DNA from: CAYGOC01 sp964351495
GTDB lineage: Bacteria > Chlamydiota > Chlamydiia > Chlamydiales > SM23-39
DNA: 64,000 nucleotides
NCBI GenBank assembly: GCA_964351495.1
Contig: CAYGOC010000005.1
Location: 1-64,000 of the forward strand
Direction of reading: 5' to 3'
Part shown: positions 16,132-24,289 of the stretch, piece by piece
Position numbering within the stretch: position 1 is the stretch's first letter
Layout of the letters: each line of letters opens with the position of its first letter
Notes under the pieces: generated by a model
What the model saw: only the letters and a program-made list of their open reading frames with translations
Told to the model about the DNA's origin: nothing
Database searches by the model: none
Position numbers and translations under genes: made by a program

Positions 16132-17295
16132 TTAGAAATCAAATCGGAGTTTAAAAGTCCCTCCATGGTAAGCTACATCTTGATATGTAGTTACTTGAGA
16201 TCCTATGCTAAAGTTGTCTACGAACACGTAGTCTAAATAACGATCAGCCCATAAGTTGAACTCATAAGCTAAAGAAAGATCTACATGCCAGTTAGAATTG
16301 TCAAAGTAAGTACCCCAACCAAATCCAATAGCTGTATCTACGTTTGGCTTTAAGTTAGAGTCTTTCTTGTTAGAAACACTTCCAATTAGACCTTGTCCTG
16401 CAACGATTGGCGAAGCAGAATTCAAGTTTTGTCCGCTTGTGCTGAAAGTATGTTTTACATATTGAACAGAACCCGCTAGGTTTCCAAAGAAACGGAAGCC
16501 CATTCCTAATAGGAAATCTGTGTCTAGACCGAATCTAGGTCCAAGTCCCCAAGAAGAGCTACTGGTAGTATAAAATAAATATCCAATAACATCTCTAGCA
16601 GAGTCTTTTAAATTCCCATAAGTTCTATTTTCTCGGTTTTTCATCCAAGAAGCTCTAAATCCTACGTGTGGCTTCATGATAAGATCTTTTCCAGAATAAA
16701 AAGGTCTTCCCATGTTGAAGTCTAAGATATTAAGTACGTTTTTAAAAGAGTGATCAACATTGTCAGCGCTAACAGCATCATCTTCAGAAAAAACTCGAGT
16801 AGGGAAAATTGCCTTCCGATTGATGTCGGCATCTTTTATTCCTACGCTAGTGTTGCTGCTTGATACTAGATGAGTCCACTCTGCTTGAGTAGACCAGCTA
16901 TCAAGATCAAAGTTCATTCCTAAAGCTAGACGAACTCCTGGAGCCCAAGAGAACTCTGGACTTAGAATTCTTCCATTTTGTGGAGGTATAGCAACTAATA
17001 GAGATCCTGCAGGATTAGGATTTGTTGTTATTCCGAAAGCAAGACCATCTACTCTGTTTTGCCAGTATATAAAATCACCAGAAAAGAAGAAGTCCCAAGC
17101 AGAGCGCACATCGTAACGAGCAGGAGCACTATATCCACCCATCATTTGGCTTTCTTGCATTGTGTGACCTTGATTCATTTGATTTTCTTGTGATGCGTCA
17201 CGATCTTTTCGATCATATCTAGCAGCAGAAACAGAAGAAGCAGCAAAAAGCATTACTGCACCTAGTTTCAGTGCTTTTATAAATTTGTTATTCAT
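16132..17295 (-). CDS. MOMP-like outer-membrane porin (Lpg1974-type family)
   Basis: 387 residues. An N-terminal signal peptide (KALKLGAVMLFAASSVSAA) precedes a mature chain beginning with charged, Gln-rich sequence. WDFFFSGDFIYWQNRVDGL near residue 66 is the characteristic first strand of the MOMP-like/Lpg1974 porin group found in many copies in Simkania-like chlamydiae. The remainder alternates in beta-barrel style and the chain ends in KLRFDF with a C-terminal Phe, the usual outer-membrane insertion signal. Cysteines are absent from the mature part, unlike Chlamydiaceae MOMP. It has its own promoter, a leader of about 90 bases, GGGAG before ATG 17295 and a strong terminator, suggesting high single-gene expression. 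Confidence 0.85.
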   Translation of the reverse strand: MNNKFIKALKLGAVMLFAASSVSAARYDRKDRDASQENQMNQGHTMQESQMMGGYSAPARYDVRSAWDFFFSGDFIYWQNRVDGLAFGITTNPNPAGSLLVAIPPQNGRILSPEFSWAPGVRLALGMNFDLDSWSTQAEWTHLVSSSNTSVGIKDADINRKAIFPTRVFSEDDAVSADNVDHSFKNVLNILDFNMGRPFYSGKDLIMKPHVGFRASWMKNRENRTYGNLKDSARDVIGYLFYTTSSSSWGLGPRFGLDTDFLLGMGFRFFGNLAGSVQYVKHTFSTSGQNLNSASPIVAGQGLIGSVSNKKDSNLKPNVDTAIGFGWGTYFDNSNWHVDLSLAYEFNLWADRYLDYVFVDNFSIGSQVTTYQDVAYHGGTFKLRFDF

Positions 17296-17653
17296 TTGTG
17301 TTCTCCCTTTTACTTTTGGGTTGTTTTTCTGATGTTACTTCTGGGACTCTATCTTATGTTCCCTTTTCATAAAAATCTATAAAAGAGAAATTACACTTAT
17401 CCCAAAAAATAAATCAAGAGCTTGAGTGATTTTTTTTGTTTTTTCTTCTCAAAACTCACCCAGAATAGGATTTTCCTACTCCTAACTCCCTTCATACAAA
17501 ATTACGCAGCAGTTCGCAAGTTTTTTATTTTTCTATAGAGAAAAAAAGGGGGTTTTTGTGTGTTTTCTTCTTTTTTTTAGACGAATTTTCAGAAAAAACC
17601 AAACTCCTTGCGAAAATAGGATTAAAATCTTATAAAGCAGAAAAAAGGAAGGT
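17296..17653. other. Divergent intergenic region, porin leader and promoter
   Basis: The 358 bases hold the porin 5' leader and promoter (17390-17417, minus strand) and the approach to the plus-strand gene at 17654, whose GGAAGG ribosome-binding site lies directly before ATG. The rest is T/A-rich with no ORF or RNA fold that I can support. Confidence 0.5.
17390..17417 (-). promoter_or_regulatory. Porin promoter
   Basis: Minus strand: TTGATT (17412-17417), 16-base spacer, TGTAAT (17390-17395), four and five of six consensus matches. Predicted start of transcription near 17383 would give an approximately 90-base untranslated leader ending in GGGAG before the porin ATG. Confidence 0.5.
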
Positions 17654-18013
17654 ATGACCCGCTTTTTAGGAGTTTTTTTCTTTATGTTCACATCTCTTTA
17701 TGCTGGTTCTGTTTTTTTGGTAAACGATTCCCCGTTTGCTTTAGAAGCGGAAATTTATGCTGCAAATGGTACGCTTTTAGGAAGAGAAACGTTAAAACCG
17801 GGACAAAATCTAAACTCTTCTTTAGATCCAACAGGGCTTGATATTCCCCAAGACTCAAAAGGCTCTTTAACGCCCTACTCGGTTATATGGCGTTGTAAAA
17901 ATGGGGGGTTTTACTCAGTTTGCTCTTCCGTTCTTCCGGGAGGCTTAGTAGAGGCTACTCAAGGAACGGGAAACTTGTACTGCGCTCCTTCTGAACAAAA
18001 AAGAAACTCTTAA
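17654..18013 (+). CDS. Small exported protein, unknown function
   Basis: 119 residues. An N-terminal signal peptide (about 1-17, FLGVFFFMFTSLYAG) precedes a mature domain with VFLVNDSPFALEAEIYAANGTLLG and two or three cysteines (WRCKNGGFYSVCSSV, NLYCAP) that could form disulfides outside the cytoplasm. I have the impression of a conserved chlamydial envelope family but cannot name it. ATG 17654 has GGAAGG directly upstream. The 3' end overlaps the convergent cyclo-ligase stop by four bases. Confidence 0.65.
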   Translation: MTRFLGVFFFMFTSLYAGSVFLVNDSPFALEAEIYAANGTLLGRETLKPGQNLNSSLDPTGLDIPQDSKGSLTPYSVIWRCKNGGFYSVCSSVLPGGLVEATQGTGNLYCAPSEQKRNS

Positions 18014-18546
18014 AAAAGAACCACTTTTTCCAGTTTTTGATCTTCTTTAGAAATGGGTAGAGAATCAGAAAAAAACTGTTCTTTAAATCCTACTCCGAAA
18101 CTAGTCAGAGAAGTTTTTCGTAAAAATCTATCATAATATCCCCTGCCATAACCGATTCGGTGCCCTTTTTTATCAAAAACAAGACCGGGGATCAAAGCGA
18201 AGTCTATCTTAGAAAAAGATAGCAAAAGGCAAGTAGAAGGGTTTGGCTCCAAAACAGAAAGGGGAGAAAGGATAAGATCCCTTTTTAGGTCTTGTACCCA
18301 AAAAAGCATAAGTCCCTTTTTGTCTACCCTGGGAAGAACCAGTTTTTTTTCTTTACAAAGCATCTCATTTACTGAAGAAAGATCTATTTCTGAAAAGATG
18401 GGAGAAAAAGATAGAACAAAGGAGGCTTTTTCTATTTTAGGAAGAAAAAAAGAAAAAAGGCTCTCCTTTGCTTGCTCCCTTCTTTTTAGGCAAAGGGCGT
18501 CTCTTTTTTCACGAAAGAATTTTCGTAAAAGCTCTTTTTTTTTCAC
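18010..18546 (-). CDS. 5-formyltetrahydrofolate cyclo-ligase
   Basis: 178 residues. Converts 5-formyl-THF to 5,10-methenyl-THF with ATP (YgfA/MTHFS family). An N-terminal basic helix KKKELLRKFFREKRDAL, FALIPGLVFDKKGHRIGYGRGYYDRFL (cut here to its core GYGRGYYD near residue 135) and GVGFKEQ are diagnostic. The start is GTG 18546, which overlaps the TGA of the upstream lipoprotein gene (GTGA), so translation is probably coupled. It is the last gene of the minus-strand chain from 21807. A cyclo-ligase near recA is also found in Chlamydiaceae. Confidence 0.92.
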   Translation of the reverse strand: MKKKELLRKFFREKRDALCLKRREQAKESLFSFFLPKIEKASFVLSFSPIFSEIDLSSVNEMLCKEKKLVLPRVDKKGLMLFWVQDLKRDLILSPLSVLEPNPSTCLLLSFSKIDFALIPGLVFDKKGHRIGYGRGYYDRFLRKTSLTSFGVGFKEQFFSDSLPISKEDQKLEKVVLF

Positions 18547-19814
18547 AAAGGCTTTCCAGAGCTATACTGCACTTTCTTCAGTAAAAAGCCTGTTTTTTCT
18601 TCAAAAAAAGCAGCTTCCCCTTCTCCTTTTATTACTTCACAAAAGGGAGTGTTTTCCCCTTTTTTGTAGTATTTTCCTGATGAGAGAAGATCATTTTCAT
18701 ATTCCTCTAAATACATAAGCTCTCCTGTGTAATACCAGACGCAATAGGCCCCCTCCTTCTTATTACGGAATAGTTTTTTTTGGGAGGCTATTTGGCCGTT
18801 TGGATACCATGTTTTTGAGATACCCTGTAAAACTCCCTTTTCCCATTGAAAAGAGAACTTAGGAAACTTTTCTTTTTTCTCTTCAGTTTCCTCTTTAGTA
18901 TAAAAATAGAGCTCTTCCCCTTGCTTTTCTCCATTTTCTATAAAATAGTAGCCTATTTCTTCTCCAACTTTATTAAAGATTGTTATCTTCCCTTTAGGAA
19001 CTCCTTTTTCATATTGTATTTTTTGATGGGGAAGATCCTTTTCATATTTGATTTTAAAGCCGCTTCCTTCTTCAATTTGGCTAATTATGGCTCCGGTTTT
19101 ATCGTAGTAGACCGCTTTTTGAATGTTTCCTTTGTGGTAGTGTTCTAAGGAAGAGGGTTCTTTACTGTGAAAATAAGAGATACTAGTTCCTTGTAAAAGT
19201 CCCTTTTGGTAAAAACCCTGGGAAATAAGGGTTCCATCTTCTCGGTATTCGGAAAAGTCTCCTTCTAATTCTCCCCTTTTATAAAAGGCCTCTCTTTTTA
19301 AAGAACCTTGAGGATGATAATAAATAGACTTTCCTTCCAAAGATCCTTTTTCGTAAGAAATCGAAGCTAAAAGAACTTTGTCTTCTGACCAAACTTTACA
19401 AACACCATCAAAAGACCACCCTTTTTGCCCGAAAGGAGAAAGGTTCGCTTCTCCGGAACAAACAGAGGCCTCTACTTTAATCTCGCCGGATGGGAACCAT
19501 TCTTTATAGGTTCCTACAGCCCTTCCATCTACTATTTCTAAATACTGCCAAAGGGATCCATTTTCATGATAGGTAGTGAGAAAAGAAGGGGTTTTCCCTT
19601 CTTGATTTTTAGCGTAGGTTCTGACTATTTGCTTATAGGGTTGTGAATTAAAAAAATCGACTCTCTTTAACTCTTCTAGTTTTTCTGGATCGTTGATCAT
19701 TTCAGAAAGACCGTTTTGACTTACCATTTGAAGACAAACCAACGTATCTTCTTTTTCTTTTCGACTTGCACAGCTTGCTAGAAAACATAAAGAGAGGATA
19801 AAGAAAAATTTCAT
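18543..19814 (-). CDS. MORN-repeat lipoprotein (YwqK-like)
   Basis: 423 residues. A lipoprotein signal peptide with lipobox LASC (Cys15) indicates outer- or inner-membrane anchoring. The mature chain is a series of MORN_2-type repeats of about 20-24 residues, each of the pattern Y..G.L......Y..G...G....Y...G.L (for example HENGSLWQYLEIVDGR, YHPQGSLKREAFYKRGELEG, YREDGTLISQGFYQKGLLQG, WYPNGQIASQKKLFRNKKEG). These repeats form extended beta structures and appear in YwqK-type proteins; a biochemical role is unknown. ATG 19814 overlaps the stop of the previous gene (ATGA). A homologous repeat lipoprotein lies next to the cyclo-ligase gene in Chlamydiaceae, to my recollection. Confidence 0.8.
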   Translation of the reverse strand: MKFFFILSLCFLASCASRKEKEDTLVCLQMVSQNGLSEMINDPEKLEELKRVDFFNSQPYKQIVRTYAKNQEGKTPSFLTTYHENGSLWQYLEIVDGRAVGTYKEWFPSGEIKVEASVCSGEANLSPFGQKGWSFDGVCKVWSEDKVLLASISYEKGSLEGKSIYYHPQGSLKREAFYKRGELEGDFSEYREDGTLISQGFYQKGLLQGTSISYFHSKEPSSLEHYHKGNIQKAVYYDKTGAIISQIEEGSGFKIKYEKDLPHQKIQYEKGVPKGKITIFNKVGEEIGYYFIENGEKQGEELYFYTKEETEEKKEKFPKFSFQWEKGVLQGISKTWYPNGQIASQKKLFRNKKEGAYCVWYYTGELMYLEEYENDLLSSGKYYKKGENTPFCEVIKGEGEAAFFEEKTGFLLKKVQYSSGKPL

Positions 19815-20398
19815 AAAGGACTCCTTTCAAGGATTTCAAAGTGCAACACAAAATAACGACTTTCTTTTTCCAAAGTAAATTGAGTGACAATATAATCTGG
19901 TCCCTCTTCCGAAGGAGAAAAAGATCCTATTTCAGTCCTCTCTATAAGGGAAAGTAGGTTTTCCAGTCCTTTTTTGTCTATATTAACCTCATTTTCTAAA
20001 GAATAGAGAGCTTCTGTAAAAAAAGGTCCCCGAGTCTTTCTTTTTTCTGTAAAAGAGAGGGGAATCTCCTTGATTTTTTTATTCCTCCAGAAAAGAGGGT
20101 GTTCTTTAGGTAAAAAGCAACTCGCTTTTTCCAGTAAAAGAGGGCTTGTGCTTAGCTTTTTTTCTAAAAAAAAAGGATCCGCTTTTTGGAGCCTTTTTTT
20201 CATTTGATACAGATTGATTCTATCTTTTTTCGTTTTTTGGGCTTTTTCTATTACCTCTTGAAGTCTCTCTTCTAAGGCTTTTACTTCTTTTGTTTTTTGA
20301 AAAAGATAGACCTGTAAGCTAAGAGTAGAAAAAAGAAAGAGAAAATAGAAAATATACCGCTTTTTTGAAAAATAAAAAAACGAACCGATCCTCCTCAA
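19811..20398 (-). CDS. Membrane-anchored PilN/GspM-like protein (tentative)
   Basis: 195 residues. A basic N-terminus is followed by one transmembrane helix (about 17-34, FYFLFLFSTLSLQVYLF) and a predicted coiled coil (about 36-75), then a small periplasmic domain. This architecture, directly after a GspL/PilM-like gene with an overlapping start, resembles the PilN/PilO or GspM components of type IV pilus or type II secretion inner-membrane platforms. No sequence motif proves it. The only in-frame start near the beginning is TTG 20398, overlapping the upstream TGA (TTGA), so coupling is likely; an AGGAGG just inside the ORF hints that initiation could be more complicated. Confidence 0.55.
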   Translation of the reverse strand: MRRIGSFFYFSKKRYIFYFLFLFSTLSLQVYLFQKTKEVKALEERLQEVIEKAQKTKKDRINLYQMKKRLQKADPFFLEKKLSTSPLLLEKASCFLPKEHPLFWRNKKIKEIPLSFTEKRKTRGPFFTEALYSLENEVNIDKKGLENLLSLIERTEIGSFSPSEEGPDYIVTQFTLEKESRYFVLHFEILERSPL

Positions 20399-21807
20399 TG
20401 AGAACCTCCTTTTAAGAAAAAAGCTACTTCATATACATTTCCCTCTTGCTTCCAGGTAAAATCCTTTTTTCGGTCTACAAGGCTTTTTTCAGAAGAGAGA
20501 GTTTCAAAAAAAGAACGCCAAACTGAAGGAGAAGCGATTTTTAACGTCACTTTCACAAAAGTTTGATAAGGGGCTTTTCTCTTTTCTAAAGAGGGATACT
20601 CTAAAAGACTATATTCGATCTTATCTATCTCCGTTTCATGAGACTGTAAAAGAGGGTGATGAGAGAGCCAGTGTAAAAAAGAAGAGACGGTAGGAGGAAA
20701 AGAGGCTAAGTTTTTGTAGGGTAAATCTGTATTTATAGCTTTTTCCCAAAGAGCTATTTTATCTTCTAGAGGGACCTCTTTTCCCGGTTTTGTAAACCAG
20801 CTTTTTTCCGCTTCTATAGCTTTTTCAAACACGCTTTCAAGAGAAGCTCTTTTATATCTTAAGTCTTTTTGCTTTTGATAGGACAAAAATAAGACGGAGC
20901 CTATTAAAAAGGTAAACAGAAGAAACACAGAAAGTCCCAACGTCTTTAAAAAAGAAGAAGAGATCCATGCGTTTTTTCGAAATTGAATTGCATAGGAGTC
21001 TTTAGACAAAGAATTCATAGCAAGTCCTATTGCAATAGCATATTGTAGGGTTTGTCTATTTTTCCCCTCTGTTTCTAAAAAATTTTCTACATACTCAGAA
21101 ATAACTTCGAAAAGCCAGTTTTTAACTATTTTGGTATTTCCCGTTAAAAATAAAGGGAGCTTTTTTTCTGCTTTTAAAGATTGGAAGGAGCGGTTTATTT
21201 CTTGTTTTATCTCCTCCTGTTTTCCTTGTTTTAAAGCCTCTTGCATTTTCTCTTCTCCCCACTCTAAAAAAAGAGATTGAAAAGGAAGGTTTTTTTTCAT
21301 CCAAACTAGGGTTATAGAGTCTCTACCTAAATGGAAGATGTACCCTTCCGAGAAAGAGGGGAAAAGAGATTTTGTATAACGAACTAAAGCTAAACTGTAA
21401 AAAGAGACTTTTTCTGGATCTAGCCCTTGTTTTTCCCAGTGAAGAAGGTGCTTTTGTAGAACTTCTTTAGTCGTAATAAAAAGATCTACCTCTTCGGTTT
21501 TTTCAGAAAAAACAGGTTCGTACAGATAGCTATCCGGTTTCAAAAAAAGGAGCGACTCTATCTGAAAAGAAAGAGCCTTCTCCTTTTCTCTTTTAGAAGT
21601 AACGGGTAAAAAAAGAGATTTGAAAAGAACTTGACAGAGCCCTGTTGTTATGGGTTTTCTTTTAAAAAATTTTTTGTAAAGCCGCTTTACATCAGGTTCT
21701 GAGGTGCTCCAGGTTTCTAGCTTTTCAATTTCAAACTGTCCCTTTCTTTTTCGAACCTGTGCTAGCAAAAAAGAATTTTTACTTTCTTCTATTCCTACAA
21801 ACCGCAT
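20395..21807 (-). CDS. GspL/PilM-like actin-fold protein with one transmembrane helix
   Basis: 470 residues. The N-terminal half (about 1-265) reads as an actin-like ASKHA domain: FVGIEESKNSFLLAQV at the start, FHLGRDSITLVWMKK near 185 and AIAIGLAMNSL near 257. One transmembrane helix follows at about 291-311 (LGLSVFLLFTFLIGSVLF), then a periplasmic domain. This fusion matches GspL (type II secretion) or a PilM-PilN fusion. Start ATG 21807 is chosen over an upstream ATG at 21828 because AAGGAG lies six bases before it. It heads a chain of four overlapping genes. Known chlamydial secretion genes of this type are scattered, so absence of the rest here is not surprising. Confidence 0.7.
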   Translation of the reverse strand: MRFVGIEESKNSFLLAQVRKRKGQFEIEKLETWSTSEPDVKRLYKKFFKRKPITTGLCQVLFKSLFLPVTSKREKEKALSFQIESLLFLKPDSYLYEPVFSEKTEEVDLFITTKEVLQKHLLHWEKQGLDPEKVSFYSLALVRYTKSLFPSFSEGYIFHLGRDSITLVWMKKNLPFQSLFLEWGEEKMQEALKQGKQEEIKQEINRSFQSLKAEKKLPLFLTGNTKIVKNWLFEVISEYVENFLETEGKNRQTLQYAIAIGLAMNSLSKDSYAIQFRKNAWISSSFLKTLGLSVFLLFTFLIGSVLFLSYQKQKDLRYKRASLESVFEKAIEAEKSWFTKPGKEVPLEDKIALWEKAINTDLPYKNLASFPPTVSSFLHWLSHHPLLQSHETEIDKIEYSLLEYPSLEKRKAPYQTFVKVTLKIASPSVWRSFFETLSSEKSLVDRKKDFTWKQEGNVYEVAFFLKGGSH

Positions 21808-21902
21808 GTGTCTCCTTAGAAAGCTCAAACCATTTTAGCTTTTTACCAAGATTAAGCAAAGAGAGGGTTTGCTAAAAATAGAAAATAAAACTGACTTTGC
21901 CG

Positions 21903-21908
21903 TATACT
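21903..21908 (+). promoter_or_regulatory. -10 box of yggT-dus
   Basis: TATACT, nine bases before ATG 21918. No good -35 was found at the usual distance. Spacing implies transcription starting at or very near the start codon. Confidence 0.35.
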
Positions 21909-21917
21909 GGATCGCAT

Positions 21918-22172
21918 ATGATTCTTGCGTACCTTATTCGTATTTTATATATTACGTATTCTTTGATGCTTTTTGTTCGCATCCTGAGTTCGTGGTTTCC
22001 CGAATGGGAAGGGGTTTCTTTTATCCGTTTTATCCACCGATTCACGGAGCCATACCTATCTCTTTTCAGAAGAATTATCCCCCCTATTGGAGGGACTTTA
22101 GATATTAGTCCCATTTTAGCCTTTTTTGCCTTGGGGCTTATAGAAAAACTGCTCTTTATGCTTTTTGTATGA
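21918..22172 (+). CDS. YggT family membrane protein
   Basis: 84 residues with two hydrophobic helices (about 1-22 and 60-82) joined by the family signature ILSSWFPEW...RFIHRFTEPYLSLFRRIIPP-GG-DISPILAFF. YggT proteins are small inner-membrane proteins of uncertain role, often linked to cell-envelope or division genes. ATG 21918 gives the usual family start; a TTG at 21897 in frame is less likely as it covers the -10 box. The stop overlaps the dus start (ATGA). Confidence 0.88.
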   Translation: MILAYLIRILYITYSLMLFVRILSSWFPEWEGVSFIRFIHRFTEPYLSLFRRIIPPIGGTLDISPILAFFALGLIEKLLFMLFV

Positions 22173-23146
22173 AAAACCTAGTCTCTCCTTTTTTTTTAAA
22201 AGGAAAAAAATTTCCTTCCAATATTTTTTACGCACCGCTGGCTGGTTTTACTGATTTTCCCTACAGGAAGATGGGATCTTTCTATAAACCGGGTTTGCAG
22301 TTTTGTGAAATGGTAAAAATGGAACCTTTGGTAAGAGGGGATAAAAATACACTTAAAATTTTAGATTTCGATGAGAGTATGAGACCTATAGGGGCTCAAG
22401 TTTGTGGAAGCAATGTAAAGCTAGCAAGAAAAAGTGCCCGTATTATAGAAGATTTAGGGTTTGATGTACTTGACTTGAACTGTGGCTGTCCTGTGGATAG
22501 GATCACCAAAGATGGAAGTGGTTCCGGTATGTTAAAAAATCCGGATCTCATAGGAGAAATAATAGCGGAATTTGTTTCGGAGGTCTCTATTCCCGTTACG
22601 TTGAAAATTCGAGCAGGCTGGGATGAAAAAAGCATAAATGCCCCTTTAATAACAGAAATAGCAGAATCGGCAGGTGCTTCTTTAATCGGAGTTCACGGGA
22701 GAACAAGAGAGCAGGCTTATAGAGGATTTTCAGATAGGCTTGTGATTCAAGAATGTAAAAAAAGAGCCAAAAAGATCCCCGTTTTTGGTAATGGGGATCT
22801 TTTTTTTCCTCAGGATATAAAAAATATACTCGAAGAAACTTCTTGTGATGGGGTATTGGTCTCTAGAGGAACTATGGGAAGACCTTGGATAGCGCAGGAA
22901 GTATATGATCTTTTTGAAGGGAAAAGTTCTGTTGTAGACAACTTAACTTTAAGAAAAAAAGCTCTTTTAGAGCATTTTTCTTACATAGTTTCCTACTATC
23001 CTGAAGTAAAAGCGGTTTTAGAGCTTAGAAAAATAGGATGTCTTTACGTAAAAGAGTTTTCTGGAGTGAAAGCGTTTAGAAGAAGGTTTAATACCGCAAA
23101 AAGCCTTTCTGAGATGAAACAAATTATTGAAGAAATTCCTGTTTAA
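22169..23146 (+). CDS. dus: tRNA-dihydrouridine synthase
   Basis: 325 residues, FMN-dependent reduction of uridines in the D loop of tRNA. The TIM-barrel motifs are YAPLAGFTDFPYRKM, LDLNCGCPVDRITKDGSGS with the catalytic Cys in the NCGCP turn near residue 110, TLKIRAGWD, GVHGRTREQAYRG and NGDLFFPQD plus GVLVSRGTMGRPWI for FMN phosphate binding. The NifR3/DusB-like sequence style favours DusB, but the subtype is not certain. The start overlaps yggT and the end overlaps the convergent NYN gene by four bases. Confidence 0.92.
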   Translation: MKNLVSPFFLKGKKFPSNIFYAPLAGFTDFPYRKMGSFYKPGLQFCEMVKMEPLVRGDKNTLKILDFDESMRPIGAQVCGSNVKLARKSARIIEDLGFDVLDLNCGCPVDRITKDGSGSGMLKNPDLIGEIIAEFVSEVSIPVTLKIRAGWDEKSINAPLITEIAESAGASLIGVHGRTREQAYRGFSDRLVIQECKKRAKKIPVFGNGDLFFPQDIKNILEETSCDGVLVSRGTMGRPWIAQEVYDLFEGKSSVVDNLTLRKKALLEHFSYIVSYYPEVKAVLELRKIGCLYVKEFSGVKAFRRRFNTAKSLSEMKQIIEEIPV

Positions 23147-23619
23147 CTTTCTTCTAAGAGCTTTTCAAAGATTTTTTGGAGCCTTTTTCTCTCTTGCAAA
23201 GATTCTGAAGAAGGTTTTTTCTCTTTTTGTCCTTTTCTTTTTTTTAAAGCCATTTTTTCTAAAAAGATAGGAATAGAAAAAACCATCACCCCTAATTCAA
23301 GACAGCTAGCTTGGAGCTTCTTATCAGAGGTAATTACCGTATAAGAGGCCCCTTTTTTTCTTCCTTGAATTTTTTCCAAAATAAATTCATCAGCGCTCAT
23401 TCCTTTAGGAGAAAACTCGACTTGAACCGTTTCTTTATAAATTGAATCGGGTAAATGTTTTCCTGAAACGCCATCAAAGATTAGAAGAATTTTTCCTGGT
23501 AAAAAAGGAGCTATGTCTAAAACTAAAGAGAGGGTCTTTTCCCGTTTTTTTTGATAAGAAGAGGCATTTTCTGATAAGAAAAATAGGAGATTATAGCCAT
23601 CGATAAGATAAACAGGCAT
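23143..23619 (-). CDS. YacP-like NYN-domain protein (putative ribonuclease)
   Basis: 158 residues. An N-terminal YLIDGYNLLF carries the Asp of NYN/PIN-like nucleases. ILLIFDGVSG near 45, SADEFILEKI near 82 and YTVITSDKKLQ near 100 supply the other acidic positions. This is the layout of YacP (Rae1-like) proteins, for which ribosome-associated mRNA cleavage is known in Bacillus. The C-terminal 45 residues are highly charged. Start ATG 23619 overlaps the rdgB stop (ATGA). Confidence 0.8.
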   Translation of the reverse strand: MPVYLIDGYNLLFFLSENASSYQKKREKTLSLVLDIAPFLPGKILLIFDGVSGKHLPDSIYKETVQVEFSPKGMSADEFILEKIQGRKKGASYTVITSDKKLQASCLELGVMVFSIPIFLEKMALKKRKGQKEKKPSSESLQERKRLQKIFEKLLEES

Positions 23620-24233
23620 CAAAGAAAGGCTTCTAAAAAAGAGAACAGTTTATCCAGAGCCTTTCTTCTATGGGAGATACGATTTTTAATCGACTCTTCT
23701 AATTCTGCAAAGGTCTTACTATACTCATACTTTACAAAAAGAGGATCATAACCAAATCCCCCGCCCCCTTTTTCCTGAGTAAGAATTTTTCCCTCACAAC
23801 TAGCTTGGACTGATTTCACTATTTTTTCAGGGGAGGCTATAGAGATAGCACAAACATAATAGGCAGCTCGATCCTCTTCTTTTAAATGAGACATATCAAG
23901 AAGTAGTTTTTTTCGGTTGTCTGCATCAGTAGCGTTTAGCCCTGCATAGCGAGCAGAAAAGATACCGGGTTTTCCTCCTAAAGCGGGTACGACCAAACCA
24001 GAATCATCTGCTATGGTCCAGCCGTTTATAGATTTTGCTGCGTGAAGCGCCTTTTTTTTGGCATTTTCCTCGAAAGAATCCCCTTCTTCAGGTGGGGGAG
24101 TATAATGAGGAAAATCAAGAAGAGATAAAATATCTAAATGCTTCAAAGGAGAGAGTATAGTCCGAACCTCCCGAATTTTATGGAGATTTTTACTAGCTAT
24201 TACTAAAGATTTGGTCTTTTCCAAAACGCTCAT
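23619..24233 (-). CDS. rdgB: dITP/XTP pyrophosphatase
   Basis: 204 residues. House-cleaning enzyme hydrolysing non-canonical purine NTPs to monophosphates. N-terminal VIASKNLHKIREVRTIL, DDSGLVVPALGGKPGIFSARYAG, GGGFGYDPLF and SHRRKALDKL are the RdgB/HAM1 signatures. ATG 24233 gives normal family length; a TTG 11 codons upstream in frame would add a Lys/Asn-rich tail and is considered unlikely. It is followed by an overlapping NYN-domain gene and preceded, 57 bases away, by greA on the same strand. Confidence 0.94.
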   Translation of the reverse strand: MSVLEKTKSLVIASKNLHKIREVRTILSPLKHLDILSLLDFPHYTPPPEEGDSFEENAKKKALHAAKSINGWTIADDSGLVVPALGGKPGIFSARYAGLNATDADNRKKLLLDMSHLKEEDRAAYYVCAISIASPEKIVKSVQASCEGKILTQEKGGGGFGYDPLFVKYEYSKTFAELEESIKNRISHRRKALDKLFSFLEAFL

Positions 24234-24289
24234 TCTTTTGCTGTTTTTGTTTTTTTTACCATACAAAATTTTTTGATATAGGGGTAAGT

